A stretch of DNA of 19,805 nt from CAZVED01 sp964626205 (GTDB taxonomy: Bacteria; Patescibacteriota; Patescibacteriia; SG8-24). The position numbers and the translations under genes were made by a program. The notes beneath the pieces are model-generated. The model saw only the letters and a program-made list of their open reading frames with translations. It did not search any database and was not told the origin of the DNA. The stretch covers positions 1 through 19,805 of the forward strand of contig CAZVED010000015.1 of NCBI GenBank assembly GCA_964626205.1, written 5' to 3'. The stretch's first letter is position 1, and each line of letters starts with the position of its first letter. Positions 6,918 through 13,530 of this stretch are shown piece by piece.

Positions 6918-7283
6918 ATGACCGCTCCTTCCATCTCGATCGTCCTGTACGCCAAGGATCCCGCAGTGACCCGCCGTTTCTACGAAGCGCTCGGCCTCAC
7001 GTTCTGTGCCGAACGTCACGATGAAGGTCCTGAGCACTTCGCTTGCGAACTCGGCGGACACGCGCTGGAGATCTACCCGATTCTCCAGTCCTTGCGCCGC
7101 CGCGATGCATGCAGACACATTCGCATCGTCGTCCATGTCGACAGTGTCGCCCTCCTCGACCTCGCGCTTCCGCTCCTGTGCCCGGGGGTAATCGTCGCAC
7201 ATGGCACGTATGCGCCGGCGAACAAACCGCTCCTGCGTGTCGTCGACCCCGATGGGGTCAACGTCCTCGTCTTGGAACGTTAA
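6918..7283 (+). CDS. Glyoxalase/VOC-family protein
   Basis: A 121-residue single VOC-domain protein. The N-terminal SISIVLYAKDPAVTRRFYEALGL is the usual first strand and helix. The C-terminal PLLRVVDPDGVNVLVLE is the usual last strand, with 'DPDGN'-like residues and a metal-ligand-like glutamate. The middle has FACELGGHALEIYP. Enzymes, antibiotic-binding proteins and isomerases all share this fold, so function cannot be assigned. The ATG at 6918 follows a -10 box by 6 bases and no Shine-Dalgarno is present, consistent with a leaderless transcript. A terminator shared with greA follows the stop. Confidence 0.8.
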   Translation: MTAPSISIVLYAKDPAVTRRFYEALGLTFCAERHDEGPEHFACELGGHALEIYPILQSLRRRDACRHIRIVVHVDSVALLDLALPLLCPGVIVAHGTYAPANKPLLRVVDPDGVNVLVLER

Positions 7284-7310
7284 AACGACCCTTGTCGGGC
7301 CGTTTTTTTA
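7282..7310. terminator. Bidirectional terminator between VOC gene and greA
   Basis: AAAACG and CGTTTT form the outer stem, with CCC/GGG inside, one A-C mismatch and a TTGTC loop (7282-7306). It is followed by T's on plus and preceded by A's for minus. It serves two convergent genes whose ends are only 25 bases apart. Confidence 0.8.
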
Positions 7311-7814
7311 TTCCACCGCCTCGATGCGGTAGGTGATGCGCCGTCCGTTCGCGTCGATACTGACCTCGTCGCCGGCCGCATGTCCTAGGAGTGCGGCACC
7401 GAGCGGGGAGCGGTAGGAGATGCGTCCGTCGGAGGGTGCGGTTTCCTGCGAGCCGAGGACTTCGTACGTGCGGCGTTTGCCGTTGACGGTGACGGTCACC
7501 GTGCAGCCGATGCAGACCGTACCGTCGTCGGAACCCTGCTCGATGATGATGGCGTTGCGGATGCGTTCGCCGAGGGAGTGGACGCGTGCGGTGAGACGCA
7601 GCGTGCGACCTTTTGCTTCGGAATACGCGGCGTTCTCGGAAAGATCGCCCATCTCTCGTGCGACGCGAAGATCCTCCCGCGCCTGCGGGAGTTGGACCTC
7701 CTCGATGTCGCGGAGCGTCTTGCGGAGACGGTCGCGTTTCGCGGCGGTCATGTAGTTGTCTTCCTCGCGGGAGGCACGTTCAAGCTCTTCGCCGCGGCGT
7801 TTGGGGACGCGCAT
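7308..7814 (-). CDS. greA: Transcription elongation factor GreA/GreB family
   Basis: A 168-residue protein that rescues backtracked RNA polymerase by stimulating transcript cleavage. The N-terminal coiled coil (about 20-90) carries the acidic tip GDLSENAAYSEAK (56-68), whose D and E residues reach the polymerase active site. The FKBP-like C-terminal domain (about 95-168) contains TYEVLGSQETAPSDGRISYRS and PLGAALLGHAAGDEV. The frame extends far upstream, but the start at 7814 fits the family and lies 9 bases after a -10 box. It carries about 20 extra charged N-terminal residues; M22 (MTAAKRDRL) resembles the more usual GreA start. It is transcribed divergently from the HAD-like gene, with overlapping promoters. 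Confidence 0.92.
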   Translation of the reverse strand: MRVPKRRGEELERASREEDNYMTAAKRDRLRKTLRDIEEVQLPQAREDLRVAREMGDLSENAAYSEAKGRTLRLTARVHSLGERIRNAIIIEQGSDDGTVCIGCTVTVTVNGKRRTYEVLGSQETAPSDGRISYRSPLGAALLGHAAGDEVSIDANGRRITYRIEAVE

Positions 7815-7823
7815 AGTGCTGCC

Positions 7824-7852
7824 ATGGTAGCAGCGTTGACGTGCGCTGTCGA
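7824..7852 (-). promoter_or_regulatory. greA promoter
   Basis: On minus, TCGACA (7852-7847), a 17-base spacer, then TACCAT (7829-7824), ending 9 bases before ATG 7814. The -10 box sits between GCTGC and GCAGC, a short inverted repeat that could be an operator. No Shine-Dalgarno is present, so greA is probably near-leaderless. Confidence 0.6.
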
Positions 7853-7863
7853 CATGGTACGGT
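7836..7863 (+). promoter_or_regulatory. Promoter of the HAD-like gene, inside the greA promoter
   Basis: TTGACG (7836-7841), a 16-base spacer, then TACGGT (7858-7863). The -35 box falls in the spacer of the greA promoter, so polymerase probably cannot occupy both at once. The leader of about 30 bases contains GGAAGGAG before ATG 7899. Confidence 0.6.
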
Positions 7864-7898
7864 GGGCGCGGACCTGCAAGGGTCGGAAGGAGCGCGTG

Positions 7899-8774
7899 AT
7901 GTCTTTTCAACCGAGTACGCCGGAAGAACTCCGTGCCTGCGAACGTCTCATCCGGGCGAAAGAGCTCCGTATCCGTCGGCTCGTTGCCGCCGGCAAGAAG
8001 GTGCACATCATCTGGGACGTCGATCACGTCCTCGTCTCCGGCCGCAGCGACGACGCGTTCGGCGTTCTCGGCTACGACGTCCGGAAGTACTTCCAGCTCG
8101 AGGAACGTCTCGTCACGCAACCGCTTGAGTGGGGTCCGTGGGCTCCTCTCGCGAACCGGTGCGGTGAGCCGGGTCTCCAGACCTCGCAGGACATCGTGAC
8201 CGCACGGTCCTCGTTCCTGGCGTTGCGCGTCATGTTCTTTCTGCTCATGCAGGGGAGCGGGATCCCGATCCGGTGGCAGCTGTTCGTCGGCCACCAGCCG
8301 AAGTCCGACAGTTATCGCATCATCCTGCAGTCGTTCCTGAAGGATCCCGACACGCACATCTTCTGCGTCGACGACGCGAAGAAGCACGTGGACGCGTTCA
8401 TTGCCGTCGCGGCGGAGCTCGGTATGACCGACCGTTGCCACGGAGTCCTTGCGCCGCAAATCCGTCGATACGACGAGGCAGAGGTCCGCAGGGAAATCGA
8501 CGGCGTCCTTTCCGCAACAGGAGACCGCCCGACGCTCATCGAGGTTTCGCCTCGTCGTCCCGACAGGATGGAACGGTACGTGCAGGTGGTGCCGGATCCG
8601 GCGAAAGCGATGCGGACCATGCTGATGGGCGCCTCGATGGAGGCGCACATGCGTGCAACGGTCGACCGGTATCGCGAGACGTTGGAAAAGTTCTCCGACG
8701 AGGTCGCGCCGGGGCAGCCCAAGACCGATGAGCGACTGTATGCGCTCTTCGAAATGCTCCGCGAACCGCGGTAG
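7899..8774 (+). CDS. HAD-like hypothetical protein
   Basis: A 291-residue soluble protein that I do not recognise as a named family. WDVDHVLVSG (about 39-48) resembles HAD motif I (DxDxxL/V), and HIFCVDDAKKHVDAF (about 155-169) resembles the acidic motif IV, with a lysine-containing HQPKSDSYR between them. A distant HAD-superfamily phosphohydrolase is therefore likely. The C-terminal third (residues ~215-291) is helical and charged. The start at 7899 is well supported by GGAAGGAG 6 bases upstream. The gene is monocistronic, with its own promoter overlapping that of greA and a strong terminator. No neighbour indicates a substrate. Confidence 0.65.
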   Translation: MSFQPSTPEELRACERLIRAKELRIRRLVAAGKKVHIIWDVDHVLVSGRSDDAFGVLGYDVRKYFQLEERLVTQPLEWGPWAPLANRCGEPGLQTSQDIVTARSSFLALRVMFFLLMQGSGIPIRWQLFVGHQPKSDSYRIILQSFLKDPDTHIFCVDDAKKHVDAFIAVAAELGMTDRCHGVLAPQIRRYDEAEVRREIDGVLSATGDRPTLIEVSPRRPDRMERYVQVVPDPAKAMRTMLMGASMEAHMRATVDRYRETLEKFSDEVAPGQPKTDERLYALFEMLREPR

Positions 8775-8786
8775 CCGTTCACTCTA

Positions 8787-8821
8787 CCTCTTCTGCCATT
8801 CGGCAGAGGGGGTTTTCTTTT
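8787..8821 (+). terminator. Intrinsic terminator after the HAD-like gene
   Basis: An 11-bp stem with two G-T pairs (8787-8797 with 8802-8812) has loop ATTC and is followed by TTTTCTTTTCTT. It starts 13 bases after the stop codon. Confidence 0.8.
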
Positions 8822-8876
8822 CTTCTCGCAGCGGTGGTAAGCTATCAGGAGTACTTGTTGTACCTCATCCAATGTT

Positions 8877-9308
8877 ATGCAACAGAAGATCGAACGCAAA
8901 CACCATAAATACCTCGCCTTGAAGTTCTATATCTCCGCCCCCTTCATCTACGCGATGGTCATTCCGGCAGTGTTCGTAGATTTCTGCATGGAGGTCTATC
9001 ATCGCATCTGTTTCCCGTTGTACGGCCTTCCGTATGTGAACCGTGGAGATTTCATCAGCGTCGTGGATCGCGCAAAACTCCCGTACCTCGCTTGGTACGA
9101 GAAGCTCAACTGCGCGTACTGCGGATACGTGAACGGCGTGTATCGCTACGTGTCCGCCATCGCCACGGAGACCGAGAAATTCTGGTGCGGCATCCGGCAT
9201 GCTCAGCCTGTCATCATGCCGCCGGAACTCGAGAAGGCATATTTGCCGTACGGCGACGAACAGGCCTACAACGCGTTTGTCGAGAACGGACAAGACATTC
9301 ATCAATAA
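8877..9308 (+). CDS. Conserved protein of unknown function, cysteine-containing
   Basis: A 143-residue protein. The N-terminus is basic (MQQKIERKHHKY), then hydrophobic (FYISAPFIYAMVIPAVFVDF), which suggests membrane attachment. It continues with EVYHRICFPLYGLPYVNR, the striking block LNCAYCGYVNGVYRY, and ETEKFWCGIRH. I recall similar proteins in unrelated bacteria, all without known function. The paired cysteines (NCAYC plus WCGI) could bind a metal or be redox-active; that is inference. It is the first of four closely spaced plus-strand genes (gaps of 21, 30 and 12 bases). The region 8775-8876 has the previous gene's terminator and a possible TAAGCT -10 box (8838-8843), but no clear Shine-Dalgarno. 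Confidence 0.75.
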   Translation: MQQKIERKHHKYLALKFYISAPFIYAMVIPAVFVDFCMEVYHRICFPLYGLPYVNRGDFISVVDRAKLPYLAWYEKLNCAYCGYVNGVYRYVSAIATETEKFWCGIRHAQPVIMPPELEKAYLPYGDEQAYNAFVENGQDIHQ

Positions 9309-9329
9309 ATCTCCTAGACGAGCATTGCC

Positions 9330-10271
9330 ATGTCGAAGCAAACAGTCACTCGTGTTCTTTTCGGGCTCATCATCGCGGCATCTGCCGTCGCGTTTCTGGC
9401 GTATCCAGATCAGTCCAAACGCGAGATTGCTCCTGCCGCTGTCGTTGATAGCCGTCCGTCCGTTGCGGTAACGGTTTTCCCGTTGTACGACATCGTCCGG
9501 AATGTCGCAGGCGACGATGTCCGCGTTGAACTCATCCTTCCCTCCGGCGCCAACCCGCATACGTACGAACTCACGCCGTCTGCCCTACGCCGCCTTTCCG
9601 GCATCGAGGCCATCTACGCCATCGGTCATGGTCTGGACGAGTGGGCGCTCGCGGTGCGTGACCAGGTGCACGCCGGCTATGTGGTCGTCGACAAGGGTAT
9701 TACCCTTCGGGAATCCTCGGAGCACGGGGATGAGGAGGAAGACGACCATGAGGGTGAAGACGACCATGGTCCGATCGATCCGCATTACTGGTTGGATGCG
9801 AGGAACGCCGTCACCATAGCGCGGACCGTGCGCGACGACCTGTCAGTACGGTTTCCGAGCCATGCTATCGCGCTCAATGAGCGGTTCGAGCGATACGCGG
9901 CAGAGCTCATGGTGCTGGATGCCGAACTGCGTGAAACGTTGTCTGCAGTCTCGGATCCGCACATTGTGACACTGCATGATGCGTGGTATTACTTTGCTGA
10001 CGCGTACGGCCTCGAGGTCGTCGGTACGTACGAGCCGACAGCTGCCCGTGAGCCGACACCTGCGTATCTTGCCGGATTGATTCAGGCCATTCGTGATGCA
10101 GACGTGCGTATCCTGTTCGCGGAACCCGGAGCCGGCGTGGCGTCCATCGCGAGCTTTGTCGAAGACAACGGTCTCGAAGTGCGCGTACTTGATCCCGAAG
10201 GCGGTGGCGTTCCAGGCCGGGAGAGCTATATCGAGCTTATGCGATACAATGCCGCGACAATCGCACAGTAA
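9330..10271 (+). CDS. znuA: Zinc ABC transporter substrate-binding protein (ZnuA-like)
   Basis: A 313-residue cluster A-I metal-binding protein. One N-terminal membrane segment (about 8-25, VLFGLIIAASAVAFLAY) without a lipobox cysteine suggests anchoring to the outer face of the membrane. VAVTVFPLYDIVRNVAG is the family start, SGANPHTYE supplies the first zinc ligand (H77), and DPHYWLD the second (H152). A histidine- and acid-rich loop (about 130-148, HGDEEEDDHEGEDDHG) is typical of zinc rather than manganese members. A third histidine lies in VTLHDAWYYFA, and the C-terminal acid in LFAEPGAG. The ATPase and permease partners are not in this window. It lies in the envelope gene cluster, 21 bases after the 143-aa gene. 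Confidence 0.88.
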   Translation: MSKQTVTRVLFGLIIAASAVAFLAYPDQSKREIAPAAVVDSRPSVAVTVFPLYDIVRNVAGDDVRVELILPSGANPHTYELTPSALRRLSGIEAIYAIGHGLDEWALAVRDQVHAGYVVVDKGITLRESSEHGDEEEDDHEGEDDHGPIDPHYWLDARNAVTIARTVRDDLSVRFPSHAIALNERFERYAAELMVLDAELRETLSAVSDPHIVTLHDAWYYFADAYGLEVVGTYEPTAAREPTPAYLAGLIQAIRDADVRILFAEPGAGVASIASFVEDNGLEVRVLDPEGGGVPGRESYIELMRYNAATIAQ

Positions 10272-10301
10272 GAAGCTCTGCACTCATACGTCAGCTGTTT
10301 C

Positions 10302-11321
10302 ATGCGAAAAGACCTCCTTTCATCCATCGTGAACGTACTGCTCTCCGTCGTCCTTGCGGCGGGGGCTGTCGTTCCGGTCGCGAATGCTGCGACAATCCGC
10401 GCCATTACCTTCCCGGTGGATGGTGAGGTCACGTTTCATGATGACTTCGGTGAACCTCGCAGCGGTGGGCGTACACATGAAGGTAACGACCTTATCGGCG
10501 CGAAGATGTTGCCGTTGCTTTCTGCTGTTGATGGCAGGGTCCGCTCAGTCGTAGATCCGGAGGCAAGTTGGGGGTATGCCATCACTATCGAGGACGACGA
10601 GGGGTATACGTATCACTATCTCCACGTCAACAACGATACGCCTGGAACGGACGACGGCATGGGCGGGACGCAGTACGCGTATGCACCGGGCATCCGTCGC
10701 GGCGTACGCGTCACGGCCGGGCAGCTCATCGGATGGATGGGGGATTCCGGCAACGCGGAGCACGTCGGTGCGCATCTGCATTTCGAAATGCGGTACGGAG
10801 GAACCGCGCTCAATCCGTACGAAAGCCTGCTCGCCGCGCGCAGGCAAGGCGGGTTCAACCTGAGCGCGGAGATCGAACGTGCGACGGATATCGGCACGGA
10901 TAAAGGATGGACGGGCGTCGGAAGCCCGGCTTGCGCGCCAGGCTCGCTCATCAAGACCGATCTCGCGACGACGGTCTATTTCTGCGGCGCGGACGGAAAG
11001 CGGCACGGGTTTCCGAATCAGCGTGTGTACATGAGCTGGTATTCGGGATTCGCGAATGTCGCCATCGTGACGCCGGAGACGCTGGCGTCGCTCCCGCTTG
11101 GGAGAAATGTCACGTACCGTCCGGGTATCCGCATGGTGAAGATTACGACGGACCCCAAGGTGTACGCGGTCACCGCGAACGGCACGCTACGTTGGGTCAC
11201 GACGCCGGAGCTCGCCGAACGGCTGTACGGTACCGGATGGGCGGCGATGGTGGATGACGTTTCCGACGCGCTCTTCTTCGACTATACTGTAGGAGAACCT
11301 ATAACCGTCATCGAGACGTAA
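10302..11321 (+). CDS. Exported M23 (LytM) peptidase with C-terminal repeat region
   Basis: A 339-residue exported protein. The signal peptide spans 1-29 (cleavage after VANA). The M23 zinc endopeptidase domain (about 35-170) has all ligands: H59 and D63 in RTHEGND, and HLHFE with H158/H160, plus H105/H108 in YTYHYLHV. It probably cuts peptidoglycan cross-bridges. Residues about 215-339 form a separate domain with KRHGFPNQRVYMSWYSGF, NVTYRPGIRMVKI, DPKVYAV and LRWVTTPELAERLYG. From memory, this domain recurs in Parcubacteria surface proteins, perhaps for wall attachment. It follows znuA by 30 bases and precedes msrB-pilin by 12, so it is probably in the same transcript. Confidence 0.88.
   Translation: MRKDLLSSIVNVLLSVVLAAGAVVPVANAATIRAITFPVDGEVTFHDDFGEPRSGGRTHEGNDLIGAKMLPLLSAVDGRVRSVVDPEASWGYAITIEDDEGYTYHYLHVNNDTPGTDDGMGGTQYAYAPGIRRGVRVTAGQLIGWMGDSGNAEHVGAHLHFEMRYGGTALNPYESLLAARRQGGFNLSAEIERATDIGTDKGWTGVGSPACAPGSLIKTDLATTVYFCGADGKRHGFPNQRVYMSWYSGFANVAIVTPETLASLPLGRNVTYRPGIRMVKITTDPKVYAVTANGTLRWVTTPELAERLYGTGWAAMVDDVSDALFFDYTVGEPITVIET
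11260..11288 (+). promoter_or_regulatory. Possible internal promoter for msrB-pilin
   Basis: TTTCCG (11260-11265), a 17-base spacer, then TATACT (11283-11288), lying within the last codons of the M23 gene, 45 bases before ATG 11334. It matches the layout at 6416 and 15176. Confidence 0.4.
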
Positions 11322-11333
11322 CGCTTTCCCCGC

Positions 11334-12215
11334 ATGGAGAAGATCGAGAAACGCCCCGATGAGTGGCGTGCGGAGCTGACACCTGAACGATTCCACGCGC
11401 TGCGTGAGAAGGGTACCGAGCCGCCGTTCACGGGGGAGTTATTGGACATGAAAGAGGACGGAACGTACCGCTGCGCGGGTTGCGGCGCGACGCTTTTTGC
11501 ATCAGATACGAAATTCGATTCGGGCAGCGGCTGGCCGAGTTTCTTTGCCCCTGCAGAGCCGGGGGTCATTGCCACCGATACCGACGATTCTCTCGGCATG
11601 CGACGGATAGAAGCGCTCTGTGCTCGTTGTGGCGGGCATCTCGGACATGTTTTCGACGATGGTCCGACCCCGACCGGTAAGCGGTTTTGCGTCAATTCCG
11701 CCTCGCTTGTCTTCGATGCATCGAAAGACAAGAAAAAAGGTTTTTCTCTCGTTGAGATTCTCGTCGTCGTCGCCATCATCGGCACGCTTGCGACCGTCGC
11801 GACCGTCTCGCTCATGAGCGGTCGCGATAGGGGGAGGGACGCCAAGCGCAAGGCCGACCTCGCGCAGATCGGGCGGTTCATGTCCGCCGGGTGCATCATG
11901 CCGGACGACGGTGCCGGAGCATACGACCTCGCGCCGCTGTTTGACGAGCTTCGCGCGAAGAACGCGAACCTGTCCCGTCTGTATCCCACGACACCGAAGG
12001 ATCCGAAGACGGGTACCGTCGAGCAGACACGGTACGTCTACGAAGTCTCTGCTGACGGTAAGCGGTGTGCGCTTTACGCGAACCTCGAACATGCCGAAGA
12101 GGAGGTCACGCTTCCGACGCTTTCCGAGCCGACTCCGGGCGGCGGGACAGGCGTCCTGCAGGCGGATGTTTTGGGCGTGAATGGGACGGACAGGTACTTC
12201 CAGTTCAGTAATTAA
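11334..12215 (+). CDS. MsrB fused to a type IV pseudopilin
   Basis: One 293-codon frame joins two unrelated proteins. Residues 1-130 are a complete methionine-R-sulfoxide reductase B: zinc cysteines CAGC (47, 50) and CARC (96, 99), FDSGSGWPSF, GHLGHVFDDGP, and catalytic C119 in KRFCVNSASL. Residues 131-160 are a class III prepilin signal and helix: KDKKKG, cleavage after G136, then FSLVEILVVVAIIG. A pilin-like soluble domain follows (GRDRGRDAKRKADLAQIGRF to about 250) with a disordered tail. No in-frame start codon lies near the junction, so as written the pilin can only be made as a fusion. PilD-type cleavage would release MsrB into the cytoplasm. An A6 run at the junction (11733-11738) makes a frameshift or lost base an equally good explanation. 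MsrB repairs oxidised methionine; the pilin would belong to a type IV pilus or secretion machine. Confidence 0.85.
   Translation: MEKIEKRPDEWRAELTPERFHALREKGTEPPFTGELLDMKEDGTYRCAGCGATLFASDTKFDSGSGWPSFFAPAEPGVIATDTDDSLGMRRIEALCARCGGHLGHVFDDGPTPTGKRFCVNSASLVFDASKDKKKGFSLVEILVVVAIIGTLATVATVSLMSGRDRGRDAKRKADLAQIGRFMSAGCIMPDDGAGAYDLAPLFDELRAKNANLSRLYPTTPKDPKTGTVEQTRYVYEVSADGKRCALYANLEHAEEEVTLPTLSEPTPGGGTGVLQADVLGVNGTDRYFQFSN
11733..11739 (+). promoter_or_regulatory. A_AAA_AAG slippery heptamer at the MsrB/pilin junction
   Basis: In the frame of an ATG at 11716 (codons ATG CAT CGA AAG ACA AGA AAA AAG), the heptamer is phased exactly as a bacterial -1 frameshift site. A -1 slip there continues with GGT-TTT-TCT into the pilin frame and gives a normal leader, MHRKTRKK-GFSLVE. 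In the MsrB frame, a -1 slip reads AGG TTT TTC TCT CGT TGA and ends MsrB at 11755. No stimulatory structure was identified. Confidence 0.4.
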
Positions 12216-12269
12216 GCAGAGAAAGATAAGCTTGGAGAGAAATCTGAGCCTATTTTTTGTCTGCCAGCA

Positions 12270-12298
12270 TTGACAATAAGGCTATTTCGTGCTATCGT
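12270..12298 (+). promoter_or_regulatory. Promoter of the 354-aa orphan gene
   Basis: TTGACA (12270-12275), a 17-base spacer, then TATCGT (12293-12298). Transcription would start near 12305, giving a leader of about 38 bases with GGAGG before ATG 12343. The rest of 12216-12342 shows no clear terminator for the preceding gene. Confidence 0.8.
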
Positions 12299-12342
12299 GA
12301 CAGGTTCTCATTTTGAGGACCAACAGTTCTTTGGAGGCATAC

Positions 12343-13407
12343 ATGCATCTCATCATCGGTTTGGGAATGCGGACGACCGGCGGCAACGTCCGGGCGCACA
12401 GCGTCATGGAGATGGCGGCCATCGTCGGCGGCGATGTCGGCGGAGAGGTCATGCCGTTCGAGGCCGCGGCAAAGCTCGACAAGGCACGCCACTTCGACGT
12501 CATCGGCAAAGGGCTCCTGACGCACGCCGTGTTCGAGGAGCGATGTAGGAGCGGTGCGACGGTCCGTGAGATCGTCGAACGGTTCGAGGGCTGGATCAAC
12601 GACGCGGTGCGCGGCGCGCTCAAGGCGTCGACGGTCACGCTCGTGGTGAACGGTTCGAAGGACCTCGCGTTCCTGCTCGACCTGTATGGCGCTGCCCATG
12701 CGGAGCCTGGCGTCGACGGCATCGTCGATCTGGGCGCGTACTTCATGGGTGTCGTCGGTACGTCGAGCGAGTTCGCGACGACGGAGCACATCATCCGTCA
12801 TCTCGAATCGCCGGATAACATCCCGCTCGACAGTGCGCTTCATCGTGCGGCGTTCGCGGCAGGCGCGTTCCACTCGCTGCAGGAGTGGCGCACGACGCGA
12901 GTCACCTACGACCCGACTGCGGATGTCGGGAAGAAGACGGCTGACGCGGTCGTTGCGGCGAAGCCTGCACCGATGTACGTCAAGCCGCGCGCAGCGACGA
13001 TGTTCGGCATGCCGGCGGTCATTCTGCCGGTTCCGACCAGCACGCCGGTGATGGAGGACATCACCTCGTCGGCAACGGTTCGTACCATGCCGAAGGCGTT
13101 GCGCCCCACCACGGTGCAGCCAAAGGTGGATCCGGTCGTGATCGGTTCGGTCGTGGACAACAGCGACTGGAAGCCGACCATGCCGGCGACGGAGGCGACG
13201 CGTAAGGTCCTCCGCACGTCGGATCCGGACGCTCCGAGCATTGGTGCGTATCGGGGTGGCGGCAGTGAGGATCGTCTTGAGGCCGTTCAACCGCAGGTCG
13301 CGCGCATGGCTTCCGGAACGCGAAGTGCCGGAGTCGTCGAGGAACAGGTTTCGAGCGACCCTCGTGCCGATGGCGCCATCCGGACGTTCGCTGCGTCCGA
13401 GCGCTGA
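12343..13407 (+). CDS. Hypothetical protein, independent transcription unit
   Basis: A 354-residue protein that I do not recognise. The first ~200 residues look folded: MHLIIGLGMRTTGG, an acidic-helical stretch (ERFEGWINDAVRGAL), a strand-like STVTLVVNGSKDLAFLL, and GIVDLGAYFMGVVG. Residues ~205-354 are rich in Pro, Ala, Thr and Val and look disordered. There is no signal peptide or clear membrane helix. The start at 12343 is firm: TTGGAGG ends 6 bases before it. The gene has one of the best promoters in the window and a perfect 12-bp terminator, so it is probably well expressed on its own. Codon use resembles that of its neighbours. No function can be offered. Confidence 0.75.
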   Translation: MHLIIGLGMRTTGGNVRAHSVMEMAAIVGGDVGGEVMPFEAAAKLDKARHFDVIGKGLLTHAVFEERCRSGATVREIVERFEGWINDAVRGALKASTVTLVVNGSKDLAFLLDLYGAAHAEPGVDGIVDLGAYFMGVVGTSSEFATTEHIIRHLESPDNIPLDSALHRAAFAAGAFHSLQEWRTTRVTYDPTADVGKKTADAVVAAKPAPMYVKPRAATMFGMPAVILPVPTSTPVMEDITSSATVRTMPKALRPTTVQPKVDPVVIGSVVDNSDWKPTMPATEATRKVLRTSDPDAPSIGAYRGGGSEDRLEAVQPQVARMASGTRSAGVVEEQVSSDPRADGAIRTFAASER

Positions 13408-13414
13408 CCCACAT

Positions 13415-13450
13415 GGACCTACCGACTCGTGTCGGTAGGTCCTTTTCTTT
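13415..13450 (+). terminator. Intrinsic terminator after the 354-aa gene
   Basis: A perfect 12-bp stem (13415-13426 with 13431-13442) around a TCGT loop is followed by TTTTCTTTTC. It starts 7 bases after the stop codon. Confidence 0.9.
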
Positions 13451-13465
13451 TCTTCATCTTCAACA

Positions 13466-13494
13466 TTGACAAGTGACTCTTTTCGCCCTATTGT
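13466..13494 (+). promoter_or_regulatory. Promoter of the histidine phosphatase gene
   Basis: TTGACA (13466-13471), a 17-base spacer, then TATTGT (13489-13494). The leader of about 30 bases contains AGGGGGTGAT next to ATG 13531. The -35 context CAACATTGACAA resembles CAGCATTGACAA at 12270. Confidence 0.8.
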
Positions 13495-13530
13495 CGAGCC
13501 ACGTTCATTCAAGAGAAAAGGGGGTGATGT

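Noticed and set aside
7815..8648. N-terminal extension of the greA frame to 446 residues
   Set aside because: The extension is antisense to the HAD-like gene. The GreA family length and the -10 box both support the start at 7814.
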